From: Xenoacremonium recifei
Taxonomy: Eukaryota > Ascomycota > Sordariomycetes > Hypocreales > Nectriaceae
Length of the DNA: 24,915 nucleotides
NCBI GenBank assembly: GCA_012184525.1
Contig: WOFQ01000146.1
Location: 1 to 24,915, forward strand
Reading direction: 5' to 3'
Shown: positions 1-9,944 of the stretch, one piece after another
How positions within the stretch are numbered: the stretch's first letter is position 1
Layout of the letters: each line of letters begins with the position of its first letter
Translations under genes and position numbers: made by a program
The notes under the pieces: generated by a model
Database searches by the model: none
The model's input: only the letters and a program-made list of their open reading frames with translations
Told to the model about the DNA's origin: nothing

Positions 1-757
1 GTGCCCCAATAGGGGACTTTTCGGGCCTCACGGCCCCCGGACGAAAAATATACTACTACTACTACTACTACAACTCGTAAGATAGTGTGCCTGTTGAGGA
101 AAGCTCTTGAGGTCACCCTCAGTATTGAGACACACAGCCTTCGATTCTTTACAATGTTTGCGGTGATTCAGTAACTATTCAGACATCCGGGCTGCAGTTA
201 AATCTCACCAATAGGTAGCCTCTATGCCCTACCGCTAACAATATACTTCTGTCTGTGAGGGCCTTTATCTGATTAATTATATCTTGTATGATGTGGAGGA
301 TATAGGTTATCTGTAGCCTATCTCTTTAAATACAGGATGGTTTGGTCTCGTCTAACGTCGTGAACCTGTGTTTTAATGAGCCAAAAAGCTGTCTATTGCG
401 GGGTTTCATTCAAAGACTGGGCCAGACTAGAAAATCTCAGGCTTTTCTACACTCGCAGATCTAACTAGAGGGTGCAGGCTTATGTTATGCCACTCAAATT
501 CCGATAATATATAAGACTGCCTGTACTCCCTAACCTTGTTATAAAGCCGTAACGCTTCCTGCTTTCAGATACAATTCAAAATATCAAGGCCTGCTGAGTC
601 ATATTTGAACAAGTATGCTGACGTTTTGATTCTGGTTGACTGAGCTCCTTCATCGTGGAAGCTAAATTGTCGGCTATCGATTATGCATCAATCAACTATC
701 CACTATGTTCTACCTAACTTTCGCACTATCTGGGCTGATAAAGATGCATCCAAGTAA
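1..757. other. intergenic stretch at left edge
   Basis: No open frame with recognisable protein character was seen on either strand. Apart from a short TAC microsatellite the sequence is plain AT-leaning intergenic DNA. It lies downstream of the minus-strand M18 gene and probably carries its 3' untranslated region and polyadenylation signals. I could not assign those signals to exact positions. Confidence 0.6.
51..71. repeat. (TAC)7 trinucleotide microsatellite
   Basis: Seven uninterrupted TAC units are read directly from the sequence, followed by an A-rich flank. It lies outside any supported gene. This is ordinary slippage-prone DNA and at most a strain-typing marker. Confidence 0.95.
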
Positions 758-2295
758 CTATGAACTGGGAAACCTTGCAACCATACGTGAATAATTAGAA
801 AAAAAAGTGCTAAACAGGCGAATGCAATGTTCTATATCGTAAACCCCTCCCGTTTCACGGATGCTGTGCATGCTTAGCTGTGGGTTTCCAACATCTATAG
901 TTCGAACACCAAGGGCAGCGGATAACATTGGACCGATAGTACTGCCACATGCAACGTCGTTGCGACAGATAAAAATCTGGAGAGGGACCCTAGCAAGTTT
1001 TGCCATTTCCTGTAAAAGCACAACGCCAACAGAAGTAGTTGTATACCGTTGATTGGAGTTGACTTTAACGCTGACCCCCCCATTAACCTTTGGTCGATGG
1101 TTGGGCTCGTGTTTTGCAGTATAATTTGGGTGCACCGAATGTGCCATGTCGGCAGAGACTAAGAATGAAGATCGTAATGTTTGGTGGTGCAGAGTTGTTG
1201 AATCGTGAGCTTCATTGACATTCCCACATGTCCGTGAAGCGGAGGAAGTTGTGCCCGGTAGGATCGACAGCCTCTTGATGACATCGGGTAGCAAGGTAGA
1301 GCCGGCACCATGAGCTGATTTAGAGCCACACTCCTCGTGGTCGAAACATGAAATCAACCGAATGCCAGTCTCGTAATCCATTTTTGTCGATGAAAGGGAG
1401 TCTATCAGGCCCATTGCAGCACAATACGTACTGTTAAGGTTGTCGAGCCTTGGCGAGAAGATGAGTTCCTCATATAAACCGCCAATATTTGGCTTTTGTG
1501 TGTCGTACAGACACATTTCGAAGTTGGCAATATCCTCAGGCTTCACGCCTAGGTTTTGTGCTAAAAGCTCAATAATGTATGGATGATGCCTATCAGACAA
1601 CTTCCCAAGAGGTTCAAATTCCGCTTCCGGGCTTGCCGTGTCAGAATCTGCCCTTCCATCCGATCTTGTCGAAGAAGACCTGTGCAGCTCTGAAGAAACA
1701 AGTCCTGCAATGGGAACAAGCTCCTCCTCCAAATTAGGTTCAAATGTGGGGCTCCGATTGAGGTGTATGGCTAAAGTCGGGATACGGAGAATCGGCTTAT
1801 CAATGCTCACGAGGCGTTGGGAAAAAACCTCGTCCTCCTTAACTATCGCGTAACCGGCAACGCTCAAATCCCTGTCAAACCAGGTATGCCACTTACCGCC
1901 CCCGTATGTCTCAACTCCCACTTGGAGAAAGCCATCGGCATTACTTTTGCTGTTAGGCTTCACACGCAAACATGGAGAGTCTGTGTGTGCGCCTATCATA
2001 GCAATCGCATTTCCTGGTTTCCATCGCAACCCAATGGCAAACGCGATAACGGAAGAAAGATTCCGTATCAAATAATACTTGCCCCCTGGCTGAAGCTTTT
2101 GATTCCAATCGTCTTGTTCTCGAATAATCGAGAATCCCGCGCCTTGGAGCTTCTGAACGACCGACGCAACAGCATGATAAGCTATAGGGATCAGTAAAAC
2201 GAGGTAAAAGAAAACCTGTGCCGGTGCTTAGACTCACGTGAAGGAGACGCATGAACGAATTCGAGGAAGTCTAGTGCTGACTGCGGAGGTGGCAT
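758..2295 (-). CDS. M18 family aspartyl-type aminopeptidase
   Basis: This gene encodes a 493-residue zinc aminopeptidase of family M18, the family of human DNPEP and yeast Ape4/Ape1. These enzymes remove N-terminal residues from peptides, and the DNPEP/Ape4 branch prefers Asp and Glu. There are two exons: 2238-2295 and 758-2181. The 56-bp intron (2182-2237) joins the typical N-terminal ASPSPYHAV motif. All expected metal and catalytic residues are visible: His85 (AHTDSP), Asp266 (SPRLDNL), Glu302 and Glu303 (DHEEC), Asp364 (SADMAHSVHPNY) and His458 (MHSIRE). The length matches the family (about 490). No signal peptide is seen, so the protein is probably cytosolic or vacuolar. The start at 2295 is the only ATG that gives the family N-terminus. 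Family membership is very secure. Acidic-residue preference is inferred from family and length. Confidence 0.95.
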
Positions 2296-3382
2296 CGTTG
2301 AGCCAAAATGATGGGCAAAAGACCAAGGAAAACTGACGACTTCGAGATTGAGGAAGCAATGCAGGCGTGCATAGAAACCCTGAAAACTTCGCACGGCCCG
2401 TCTGTCCTGAGAAGATGTTGAAGGTGGGAGGCTGACGATAGTTCTGGCTCGGGATGAAGAGCTTTTCCAAAATATTCTCTGAGGAGGAGCAGCCTTTTGA
2501 TCCCCTTACGCCGAAATCATTAATAGGTTTGGCGCGGTGAAATCTAGGTAACAGAATATTGTTGATGAACCAATGGATAAGCGTGGCTCTCGCACACTAG
2601 AAATGGAATAGACTGATTGTCAAGGACACAAATTCCGAGTTGTGCGGGGCTTCGGATGGTCGCCCATCCCAACCCAATTATATTTACGTGACACATTGCT
2701 ATACCAGAACTTTTTATGCATCCCGGCGCTGATAAGGTTTGATAGCAGTTTTAAGTATGTACTATTACGTATTTATTTGTGTTTTTCGGAAATGAAATGT
2801 TTGATTGATTATGCGGGGTGTATGGACTAAGGGAGACCAATAACTAAGCCGCGTTCTCGTGCACCCAAAGGAGTAAAGCCTGTTATGTCAGGTCCGCCAA
2901 CTTTTCCGGGTCAGCGCAGATACGCGCGAGCACGGTGAATGTATTAGGTGCGAGCTAGATTTCTGCTGATTGGGATCTTCCTCCTCTTTTCCAGCCTTCC
3001 GAAAAGAGGGGCTGTTCTTTCAACGATACACGGAGTGGGTTTTTCGTCACAACAAGCATACAAATGTGGCTTTAACATATCGTTACAACGTTCCTTATCC
3101 CGCGTATGAGGTGATGCGTTGTCTACTTTTGATTGAAACATGGACTGCTGTTGCTGATTGCTGATTTCTCTTTCAGTTGAAAGGGGAAACATGCTCATGG
3201 GTCGAAAGGGTGGAATAAAAGCAAGGAAGAAATAAGACGGGAGGGACAAATTGCCATTATGGTCCGAACTTAAGGACAGGTCAAGTTATAGTGATCTAGA
3301 GAATTGATTTAAGGATGAATCTGAATAGAACAAAGAAAATGTTCGGATTGTCAGTGCTCAAGCTGAATCGAAAGCTGTAACT
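2296..3382. other. intergenic: M18 promoter side and AT1 3' side
   Basis: This 1.1-kb gap lies upstream of the M18 start and downstream of the AT1 stop, both on the minus strand. Small open frames occur on both strands, but none shows family motifs, plausible splicing partners or compositional support. I see no RNA gene or clear repeat here. The M18 promoter should lie in the part nearest 2296. Confidence 0.6.
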
Positions 3383-4879
3383 TCACGATAATCTTGATAA
3401 TATATGGTCGAGTCGGTTCATAGCAAGATCCACGGTCTCGTCCGGGAGTCCTGAATATACCAGCCGGTATTTCCCAGTATTTCTCGAAAGAAAGGCCTGG
3501 GCTAGTTAGAAACGGAGGTCGAATGAAGAATATTCTAGTGACCTACAATGTCAGGTTGGAGGAATATCCCATTTTGAAGCAGATAAAGGCTCAGTTGCAT
3601 TTCGCCATTGATATCCCCATATTTCGCCTTGTTTGTGTGATGATCATCAAGAATAGCAACCCATTTACTCAAGTCGATGAAGATGAATAGCCCAGCATTC
3701 GCGGCCGTATATTGGATTCCTATCCTCCGCAGATGTGTTATAACACGTTCACGGCGGTTTCTGAGTCTTGCACAAAGAGTATTTGCATATCCCTCCAGGA
3801 ACTGTGTATCGAGTAGAAGCTTGGTGACAAATTGATCCGAGCACGAGGTTATCCATGTCGTGGTGCTTAAGCTTCTTAGTATTCAGCCCTCGAAGGTAGG
3901 GAATATGCATACGTACGCGAGTCTCCTCACCGTCTTCCAAACCGCCGAGTTTCGAGTTATCAACCAGCCTATTCGAGTCCCACTAAGCCCAAAGTCTTTT
4001 GACACTCCAGACACGACGTGGAAATTTTCGCTGACGAGTTTTCCGAGTAAAGGAAGCGCTAGCATAGAGGTGAAACTGTCTAAGCCAGCAGCTTTATATC
4101 CTCCAGACAGACCATAAATCTCATCTGAGATCAGATGAAGATGGTGAGTTGAGCAAAAATCGGCAATCTTCAACAGACTGTCTTTTGAATAGCACCTCCC
4201 TAAAGGATTGCATGGATTGCAAATAAGGACAGCCCGCACAGTGACGCCATGACATCGAGCTCCTTCAAGGGCATCTTCGTAGGCATTGAGAAGGAGTTCT
4301 GCATTCCGCGCGGAAAAACGATCATGAATGTTCTCTGTACGTACATGGATGAGGCGAATGTCGTTTTGATAAGTCATGTCGCTTTCAAACATGCCATAAT
4401 TCGGCACTTCAACCATGATTGCTTCGCCAGGATCACAAATATTGAATGCCAAAGTGCTGAGAAGAGATGACACGCCATTTCCCACGATTATATTCGCCGG
4501 ATCAACGGGTTGCTCGGTTCGAAAGAATCTATTTGTATAGGAGGCGATGGCATTCAGTAGTTGTGGAGAGCCAGCTGTATCACTTCGTCCTAATGCTGCT
4601 TCTATTAATAAGCGCTTTGAGATCAACGAAGCTTTCCTGTGACACACAATTCTTCAAATCTCGAAAGATAGATTCCCGATTTCTCTCAGCCCAGTCATTT
4701 ATCTCTTCGCGCATGAGATTATTAATAGAAGAAGAGATGTCGATAACGCCATCCCGGTGTATTACTGGGTCGAAGCTTGGATATCTTTCTTTCTCTCGTT
4801 GAAGATCTACCATTGGGGTCGGCTTGAGGTTGTACATTCCTCGATTCGAGGGTAGTAAGGAGGGTGAGAATCGAGTCAT
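3383..4879 (-). CDS. ACC-synthase-like PLP aminotransferase, copy 1 (AT1)
   Basis: This is a class I/II aminotransferase-fold enzyme of the 1-aminocyclopropane-1-carboxylate-synthase-like group. I read four exons: 4648-4879, 3917-4595, 3547-3865 and 3383-3496. The introns are 52, 51 and 50 bp, giving 447 residues. The PLP lysine is Lys277 in SGVSKDFGLSGTRIGW. Asn207 (NPCNPLGR), Asp236 and Tyr238 (SDEIY), Arg285 and the C-terminal substrate-carboxylate Arg421 (GKYRLVYSG) fit the fold. The glutamate of the ACC-synthase AENxL motif is Ile52 here (SSSINNL), so true ACC synthase activity is unlikely. Members of this group include transaminases and C-S lyase-like enzymes in fungal metabolite clusters, and the actual substrate cannot be read. 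It is a paralogue of the gene at 21983-23512, with the same intron positions. Its promoter lies in the 304-bp gap before the regulator gene. Confidence 0.93.
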
Positions 4880-5183
4880 GGTTGTAGATAGCGGAATGGA
4901 AACGACTAATTTTCCTAGAGCAGATTTCGTGGGAAAGGGTGGGTATGTATGAGACGAAGATGTGTCAAGATAGACTGATGGAGCGGAATACAGGCGGTCT
5001 CATTATATTACAGAGTGGTAGCCAGCGGTCCCGATTACCCCATTTGGCCAAAATCATTAGGGTAATTTTATTTCCTTAGACCTTTTTCCGTCCCGAAAAC
5101 ATTGATGCTAGGGAGGCCTAATCTGTGTGTCATTTGCTCCCGCTGTTTAATTTCATTAGTTGTTCATTTCTTTATTTTTATTG
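4880..5183. promoter_or_regulatory. AT1 upstream region with CGG pair
   Basis: This gap separates the AT1 start codon from the stop codon of the regulator, so it must hold the AT1 promoter. A direct pair CGG-N8-CGG lies at 4984-4997. The 9-mer GGCGGTCTC at 4993-5001 also occurs in the regulator/M61 divergent promoter (7416-7424). CGG triplets are the usual contact of Zn2Cys6 proteins, so this is a candidate operator. A shared 9-mer can easily arise by chance in 25 kb. Confidence 0.35.
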
Positions 5184-7237
5184 CTAATATCTGCCTTGAA
5201 GAGTACTCGGAGGTTGATACACGACGTCTTGGAAGAATTCCCCTTTGCTATCTCTTCCGAAGACTGCAGCTTTGGTTCCTACACGGATGCCACCACTACA
5301 GGCCATATCGTCGATACTGCGGACGTTGGGATCATAGAGCAGAGGGAAGAAGCCAGCTCTAATCAGCGAATCTATCCCAGCCACATTTTGCTTTATTTTG
5401 GCGAGATACAGCAGAGATGGTCCACAATTAACACTTCGTTCAAACCGAGGTAGAATAACGTTTAATATATGTGATGTAATACGACCATCTGGAACGCAGT
5501 TTGGGAGGACATCCAATACCCAGAGCGGTCCAGCATTAAGTATGGTGTGAGCGGTTGCTTCCTCTGGCTTGAGGCCCTCGATGATAGACATGGTGAGCAC
5601 TACTATCGGATGCAGCGGCTCGCTAGATGATGGAGGCCGAGATCCCAGGAGATATGAGTCTAGGACGTGTCGGGATGACAAAATTTGAGCCATCCCGTAG
5701 AGTAAGTACTGAACGGCATCATCGTATAGATGAAATGAGACAGGGTTGATGGTGAAATTCGCTGCATATCGCAAGTTATTGAACGTCATTGGTCGTGCTA
5801 TTGAAGCTGTTGGAGGTAGAGGTAGACATGACTCAGGAAGGCTATCGTGCCATTCCTCTAATGACTGAGTTACTTCTGCAAGTTTGCGTAATAACTCATC
5901 TTCCGTCAGCACGCCTTGGGTTGTCATTTGAGGATCAAATTTGTAAGTGTGGTCGAATGCAAGGGAATACCAAGATCTCGACAGCGAGAGTGTTGTCCCA
6001 CTGTCCAAATACTTACAGCCCATACACTTATGTAAGACGAGTCGGTTTCGGTTCGTATACGCATCGACAAGAAGTCTAGAGAGACCTGTACTGGTACCAC
6101 GGCTTTGATCAATCAGAGACGCCATCTGACGTGCTTCGTTGCTCCTTAGTTCCGAATCCAGAGGTCTGAATGGTAGTTTGCGTAGGTTTAGCTGTGCGCG
6201 CACCTCTGCCCAGCAGCGAAGAAGACGATTGCCCGAAGGCGTCTCTCTTATTTGATTGCAAGAGGCGAGCACTAGAGCATCTGCACCAGCGATGTGGATG
6301 AAACATGCATTCACACTGCCACCTTCCCACTCAAAGAGCGCAAGAAGAAGAGTTGCTGCTAGGCGTAGGGCTGGTTTCTCCTTGAAAAAAATTTGCGTCA
6401 TTGTCAAATCGTGAACAGCGTTGCTGTATGACGCCACGGCATAGCGCAAATGATCATTTGCGGCTGGATCAAGTATAACGGTCGCTCTCCCTAAAGCCCG
6501 AGAATCATCGCCTTGGAGGACGCAGAAATGCGAGAGATGAGCTGCGGATAGGGCTAGAATAGACGCTCTGAGCTTCGGATGCCGCCAGAAGTCTAGAAAG
6601 CCTTGTTGGACTACAGGTGCAAAGCAGTTATAGACGTGGGTTTCGAAATGCAGGAAGAGTGCATCGTCTCGTTCGTCCAAGGTTTGAAATGTCGAGGATT
6701 GTGGTGATACATCCAATTGCCAAACGTCCTGGGCTTGTTCATCATGGGGAGGCTGGCCATTGCCATTACCCGAGGCACGACAGGACAAGTTGCGTCTTGA
6801 TAACGAGGAAATGTTGGATAGAAATTCTGTACCTCCAATCCCTTTGGAGGTTACTTCTAGAACATTTCTCGAGAAAGCTTCGGGATAACACTGATTGCCA
6901 CTTAGTGTCAGGCATGTCGAGTGATTCTTGGAGCTTCGTCTTGCAGCCGGGGTTGTCGAGTCGTTGAGCCAAGTCAGCCGCACGGCGTATCCTTCGCAAT
7001 TGAGCCCCAATCGGAGACATTGATTACACTTAGGTTTTGTCTCGTCGCACTAGGAAGAAAGAATATCAGTGGTTCATTCACGAGACTAGATATCGCAGAT
7101 TGCTTCGAAGGGCCCTGCCTCCCAAGACTTCAGTGCTCGGAGCTCACCTTGCGATGCCGACGGCGGCAGGTGTGACACCCGGTACGAGTCCTGGAAATCA
7201 GTGTTTTTCTGGGTCGCGGTGGCATAGGCTTGTACAT
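5184..7237 (-). CDS. Zn2Cys6 transcription factor, likely cluster regulator
   Basis: The protein begins with a complete Zn(II)2Cys6 DNA-binding domain, with cysteines at 21, 24, 31, 38, 41 and 48 (spacing C-x2-C-x6-C-x6-C-x2-C-x6-C). A 98-bp intron (7050-7147) falls between Lys30 and Cys31, and splicing is required to assemble the domain. Exons are 7148-7237 and 5184-7049, giving 651 residues. The remainder resembles the fungal-specific transcription factor domain of the Fungal_trans_2 type, with hydrophobic helices such as LALSAAHLSHF and an acidic loop. A strong GTAAGT donor at 6016 and an AAG acceptor at 5915 define a possible second intron of 102 bp. It is a multiple of three, so both spliced (617 aa) and retained forms are open. 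The gene is divergent from the M61 peptidase and sits centrally, as pathway-specific regulators often do. Its target genes are inferred. Confidence 0.92.
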
Positions 7238-7483
7238 GGCGTGAAATGGATCTCGAATCCTTTAGAAGTGAGGTGGCGTGGAGTGGAATTGGTCATTCAC
7301 CGTCACGCTGGACAGATGAATGAAGCCAGGTTAAGGTCAGAAACCACGCACTCGTATCGCCGGGCAGTCATTAGGTAAAAATCACAAGTGTGCGAATAGT
7401 GGGGCGGCTTATCTCGGCGGTCTCGCCTACCGGATATAGTAAGCGCATGATTAAGGTGCCTAGGCTATCTACGCGATGCTTTA

Positions 7484-7510
7484 CGGAGTACGGAGTAGTT
7501 CGTACGGAGT
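7484..7510. promoter_or_regulatory. triple CGGAGT motif, candidate Zn2Cys6 site
   Basis: CGGAGT occurs at 7484-7489, 7491-7496 and 7505-7510, all in the same orientation. The first two form CGG-N4-CGG and the second and third CGG-N11-CGG. The related perfect palindrome at 9912-9929 contains the same hexamer. From general knowledge, TACGGAGTA-like words are common in Eurotiales intergenic DNA, which lowers the specificity of this call. Confidence 0.4.
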
Positions 7511-7594
7511 CTTTAGTATCAGAGATAGACAAGATTAAGGGCTAATATGAATGTCAATATATATTGATCCCACAACGGCGGTTTGTCCTCCACT

Positions 7595-7600
7595 TATATA
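7595..7600 (+). promoter_or_regulatory. TATA-like box of the M61 gene
   Basis: TATATA lies about 29 bp upstream of the first in-frame ATG (7629) and about 107 bp upstream of the second (7707). With a usual TATA-to-start distance of 30 bp or more, transcription would begin near or after 7629. That favours ATG 7707 as the real translation start of the M61 gene. Confidence 0.45.
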
Positions 7601-7628
7601 GATACGCCCCAAGATATTATTACACTCT

Positions 7629-9428
7629 ATGCCCCGATTCCTCCTCCCGAGTCCTTCCATCTCTATTCTCGATTATCCTCGCAATCAGCAACAGTCGTGT
7701 CACAAGATGCTCCTTCCACGTGAGCCTCTTATTTATCTCCGCCTCACACCGCATTTCAGCGTGGAGCAGGTCGCCACACATCTCTCTGTTAATCTCGAGA
7801 TCCAGAACCCGTCCGCCTGCGTAGGCCACGCTCTATTTCTTTTTAACATCTTCACTAACAACGTTCCGGCTCCTCCTCTCCGGGAATCCGACATCAGCGC
7901 ACGCGATGAGTTAGGACTTCTTCCAATAAACTTCGTTGATATCCCAAGCTCTGCTCGTAATAAGCAACAGCATTGGTGCGTGGGACGGGCAACTAAGGGC
8001 AATATTATCCTCACGTATGACGTCCACCCCCGTCGGGTTGACATTCATACCCCAGTGGGCACAAGGATAGACTTACGTCGGGACCAAGGCGGTCTCCAAG
8101 GCGTTGGAAAGTGGTTTCTCCCCTGTCTCATATCCGACGTGGTTCACACAAATATAGTACAATGGATCCTCAAGCCTGACGTACCGAAGCAGACGAGATG
8201 CGTATGGAGCTTCGGGGAAGGCCCTAATCGCATTATTCGTGTGGGAGGATCTGATGTGACTTGGAACTCTGTGTACATGGTTGGACCAGTCCAAAGTTAT
8301 CCGGAGCGCGGCAGTGCTCAATCACAGGCTGAAGCACACTGCTATTGGTTTGGATCGCTCCCGGTCAATCTGGATAGAATCAAAGGATATAAAACACAGC
8401 TTTTCCCCAAGATGAAAGCACACTTCAGATCAGTCGATCAGAGTTACTCTGTCTTTATCCGCAGAGCTATCATTGGATATGGCGGCACAGGCTTCCTTTC
8501 AAGCTACGTTCTGGAGTATGACGGATCGATAGCGGACGAATCAGACGATTCATTGGTTAGCCTGTTCACCCATGAGATGGTACATAGCTTTTCGAAGCTA
8601 GGCCCTGAAGAAGACGATTACGATAACTCTTGGTTCACCGAAGGTATATTTCCTCTCCAGATTTCACGTTTTCTCACAGCGTTAGTAATCTATAGTCCAG
8701 GTATTGCAGAATTATACAGTGCATTACTTCCTTACCGCTTCGGACTCCGCGGGCGAGATTATTACAACAAAATCATCAATTCACACATTCAGAGCTACTA
8801 CACCAGTCCCCGCATCAACATGGATATTCGCGATGCCGCTTCGCAGTTCTTTTCCGACTGGTATGCTGTATGGATCCCATACAAGCGAGGTTGTGCCTAT
8901 CTCATATTCATTGACTTCTTCCTCCGACGGGCAGTGGGAAACTTCGATATGATGAAAAACGGACCCTTGGATGACATAGTAATTGCCATGGCTCAGCGGA
9001 CTAGTAAGGGTGAAATACTCAGAGGCAAGGACTGGCTGGATTATCTGGGGAAGTATTTCCATAGCACTGATTTCCCCTTTAAACAGCACTTCCATGCCAT
9101 GCTGTCGGGGAAGACCTTGGACTTCTCTAGGATGTCTGATGGCGGCTTCGCTTATAAGTTTACGCGATGTGATATGAGGATTCTTGATTTTGGATTTGAT
9201 CGCAACAGCTTGCGAACTCGGGTTCTGACCGCGGTCGAGAAGGGATCTCCGGCACATATGGCGGGTCTTACAGACGGCGATATCTTGGTCGAGGCTTCGG
9301 GCCATAATCGTTGCACTGAGGATATCGAAGCGACGTATAGATTGACAGTTGAGAGAAATGGTCACGTGCTGAAGCTGGAATACCTTCCGCGGCGGGAACA
9401 GAAAACCATCAGCTGGCAGTTAACTTAA
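7629..9428 (+). CDS. M61-like metallopeptidase with C-terminal PDZ-like domain
   Basis: This is a zinc peptidase resembling the glycyl-aminopeptidase family M61. The catalytic helix HEMVH has His315, Glu316 and His319. The third ligand, Glu338, lies in SWFTEG. A C-terminal PDZ-like module follows (roughly residues 505-575 after splicing), with the run GSPAHMAGLTDGDILVEA. A 57-bp intron at 8644-8700 (GTATAT...CAG) is a multiple of three and open, so it hides inside a continuous frame. Splicing directly joins WFTEG to IAELYSALLPYRF, as expected for the family. The spliced product is 580 residues from ATG 7629, or 554 from ATG 7707. The latter has a better context (CACAAG before the ATG) and starts just before the conserved LRLTPHFS segment. 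No signal peptide is seen, so it probably acts on peptides inside the cell. Exact specificity is unknown. Confidence 0.9.
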   Translation: MPRFLLPSPSISILDYPRNQQQSCHKMLLPREPLIYLRLTPHFSVEQVATHLSVNLEIQNPSACVGHALFLFNIFTNNVPAPPLRESDISARDELGLLPINFVDIPSSARNKQQHWCVGRATKGNIILTYDVHPRRVDIHTPVGTRIDLRRDQGGLQGVGKWFLPCLISDVVHTNIVQWILKPDVPKQTRCVWSFGEGPNRIIRVGGSDVTWNSVYMVGPVQSYPERGSAQSQAEAHCYWFGSLPVNLDRIKGYKTQLFPKMKAHFRSVDQSYSVFIRRAIIGYGGTGFLSSYVLEYDGSIADESDDSLVSLFTHEMVHSFSKLGPEEDDYDNSWFTEGIFPLQISRFLTALVIYSPGIAELYSALLPYRFGLRGRDYYNKIINSHIQSYYTSPRINMDIRDAASQFFSDWYAVWIPYKRGCAYLIFIDFFLRRAVGNFDMMKNGPLDDIVIAMAQRTSKGEILRGKDWLDYLGKYFHSTDFPFKQHFHAMLSGKTLDFSRMSDGGFAYKFTRCDMRILDFGFDRNSLRTRVLTAVEKGSPAHMAGLTDGDILVEASGHNRCTEDIEATYRLTVERNGHVLKLEYLPRREQKTISWQLT

Positions 9429-9911
9429 TAGCAATCATCAACCATTAGGCAGTAAGGACACTATAAGGTCTTTCTCTCGTTAGACAGCAAGCTAGCCTAC
9501 TTTACTGCGAACATTCAGGAAATTATATGCTTCTAAGGCCACATATTGTAGGCAAGTTGGCTTCTATCTCTTCATTTTGACTGGCTAGGTTTATTATTCA
9601 CACTTTGCCACCCCAGCGTAGCTTCATGGTCCCCCTGGTTTATGAAGTCAAACTCGATGCGTGGTCGAGATGTGAGGTTCGTGCATGGGCCTAGTTTCGG
9701 ACGGAAGTCGTTATCAAGAGGCTATGTTCTTCTTGGAATTGACTCTACGCTAAAACCATCATGGAATAAGATTAGAAAGTCAAGATTTGCAAGCGAAGAG
9801 CGGCTTGAAGTGATGGCCTACTCTGTAGCCTAGAATCATGTATAGACCTGTATTAACGGATTCCCCGCGACTCGATTGCTCCTTATCTATCCCATTACAT
9901 TAGATCGGGGA

Positions 9912-9929
9912 GTACTCCGTACGGAGTAC
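9912..9929. promoter_or_regulatory. 18-bp perfect palindrome, candidate regulator site
   Basis: GTACTCCGTACGGAGTAC is identical to its reverse complement. It contains the everted pair CCG-TA-CGG and the CGGAGT hexamer that is tripled in the regulator/M61 promoter. It lies about 400 bp upstream of the OPT start codon. It could be a Zn2Cys6 operator. The same word family is frequent in related genomes, so this is only a candidate. Confidence 0.45.
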
Positions 9930-9944
9930 CCGGTCGCCAATCCT

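Larger units (their letters stand above)
7238..7628. promoter_or_regulatory. divergent promoter between regulator and M61 peptidase
   Basis: This 391-bp region separates two divergently transcribed genes and must serve both. It contains a CGG-N9-CCG inverted pair at 7418-7432, a cluster of three CGGAGT hexamers at 7484-7510, and a TATATA element at 7595-7600 oriented towards M61. These CGG-based arrangements are compatible with binding by the adjacent Zn2Cys6 protein and with autoregulation. No binding data can be read from sequence. Confidence 0.6.

Noticed and set aside
861..2197. Plus-strand open frames opposite the M18 gene
   Set aside because: They are shadows of the real minus-strand gene, with no family character of their own.
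8781..9365. 194-codon minus-strand frame inside the M61 gene
   Set aside because: It lies opposite conserved M61 coding sequence that includes the PDZ-like region, and its translation has no recognisable domain.
9642..9833. 63-codon plus-strand frame as a small gene
   Set aside because: No family similarity, no splice partner and no start-context support; likely chance in intergenic DNA.
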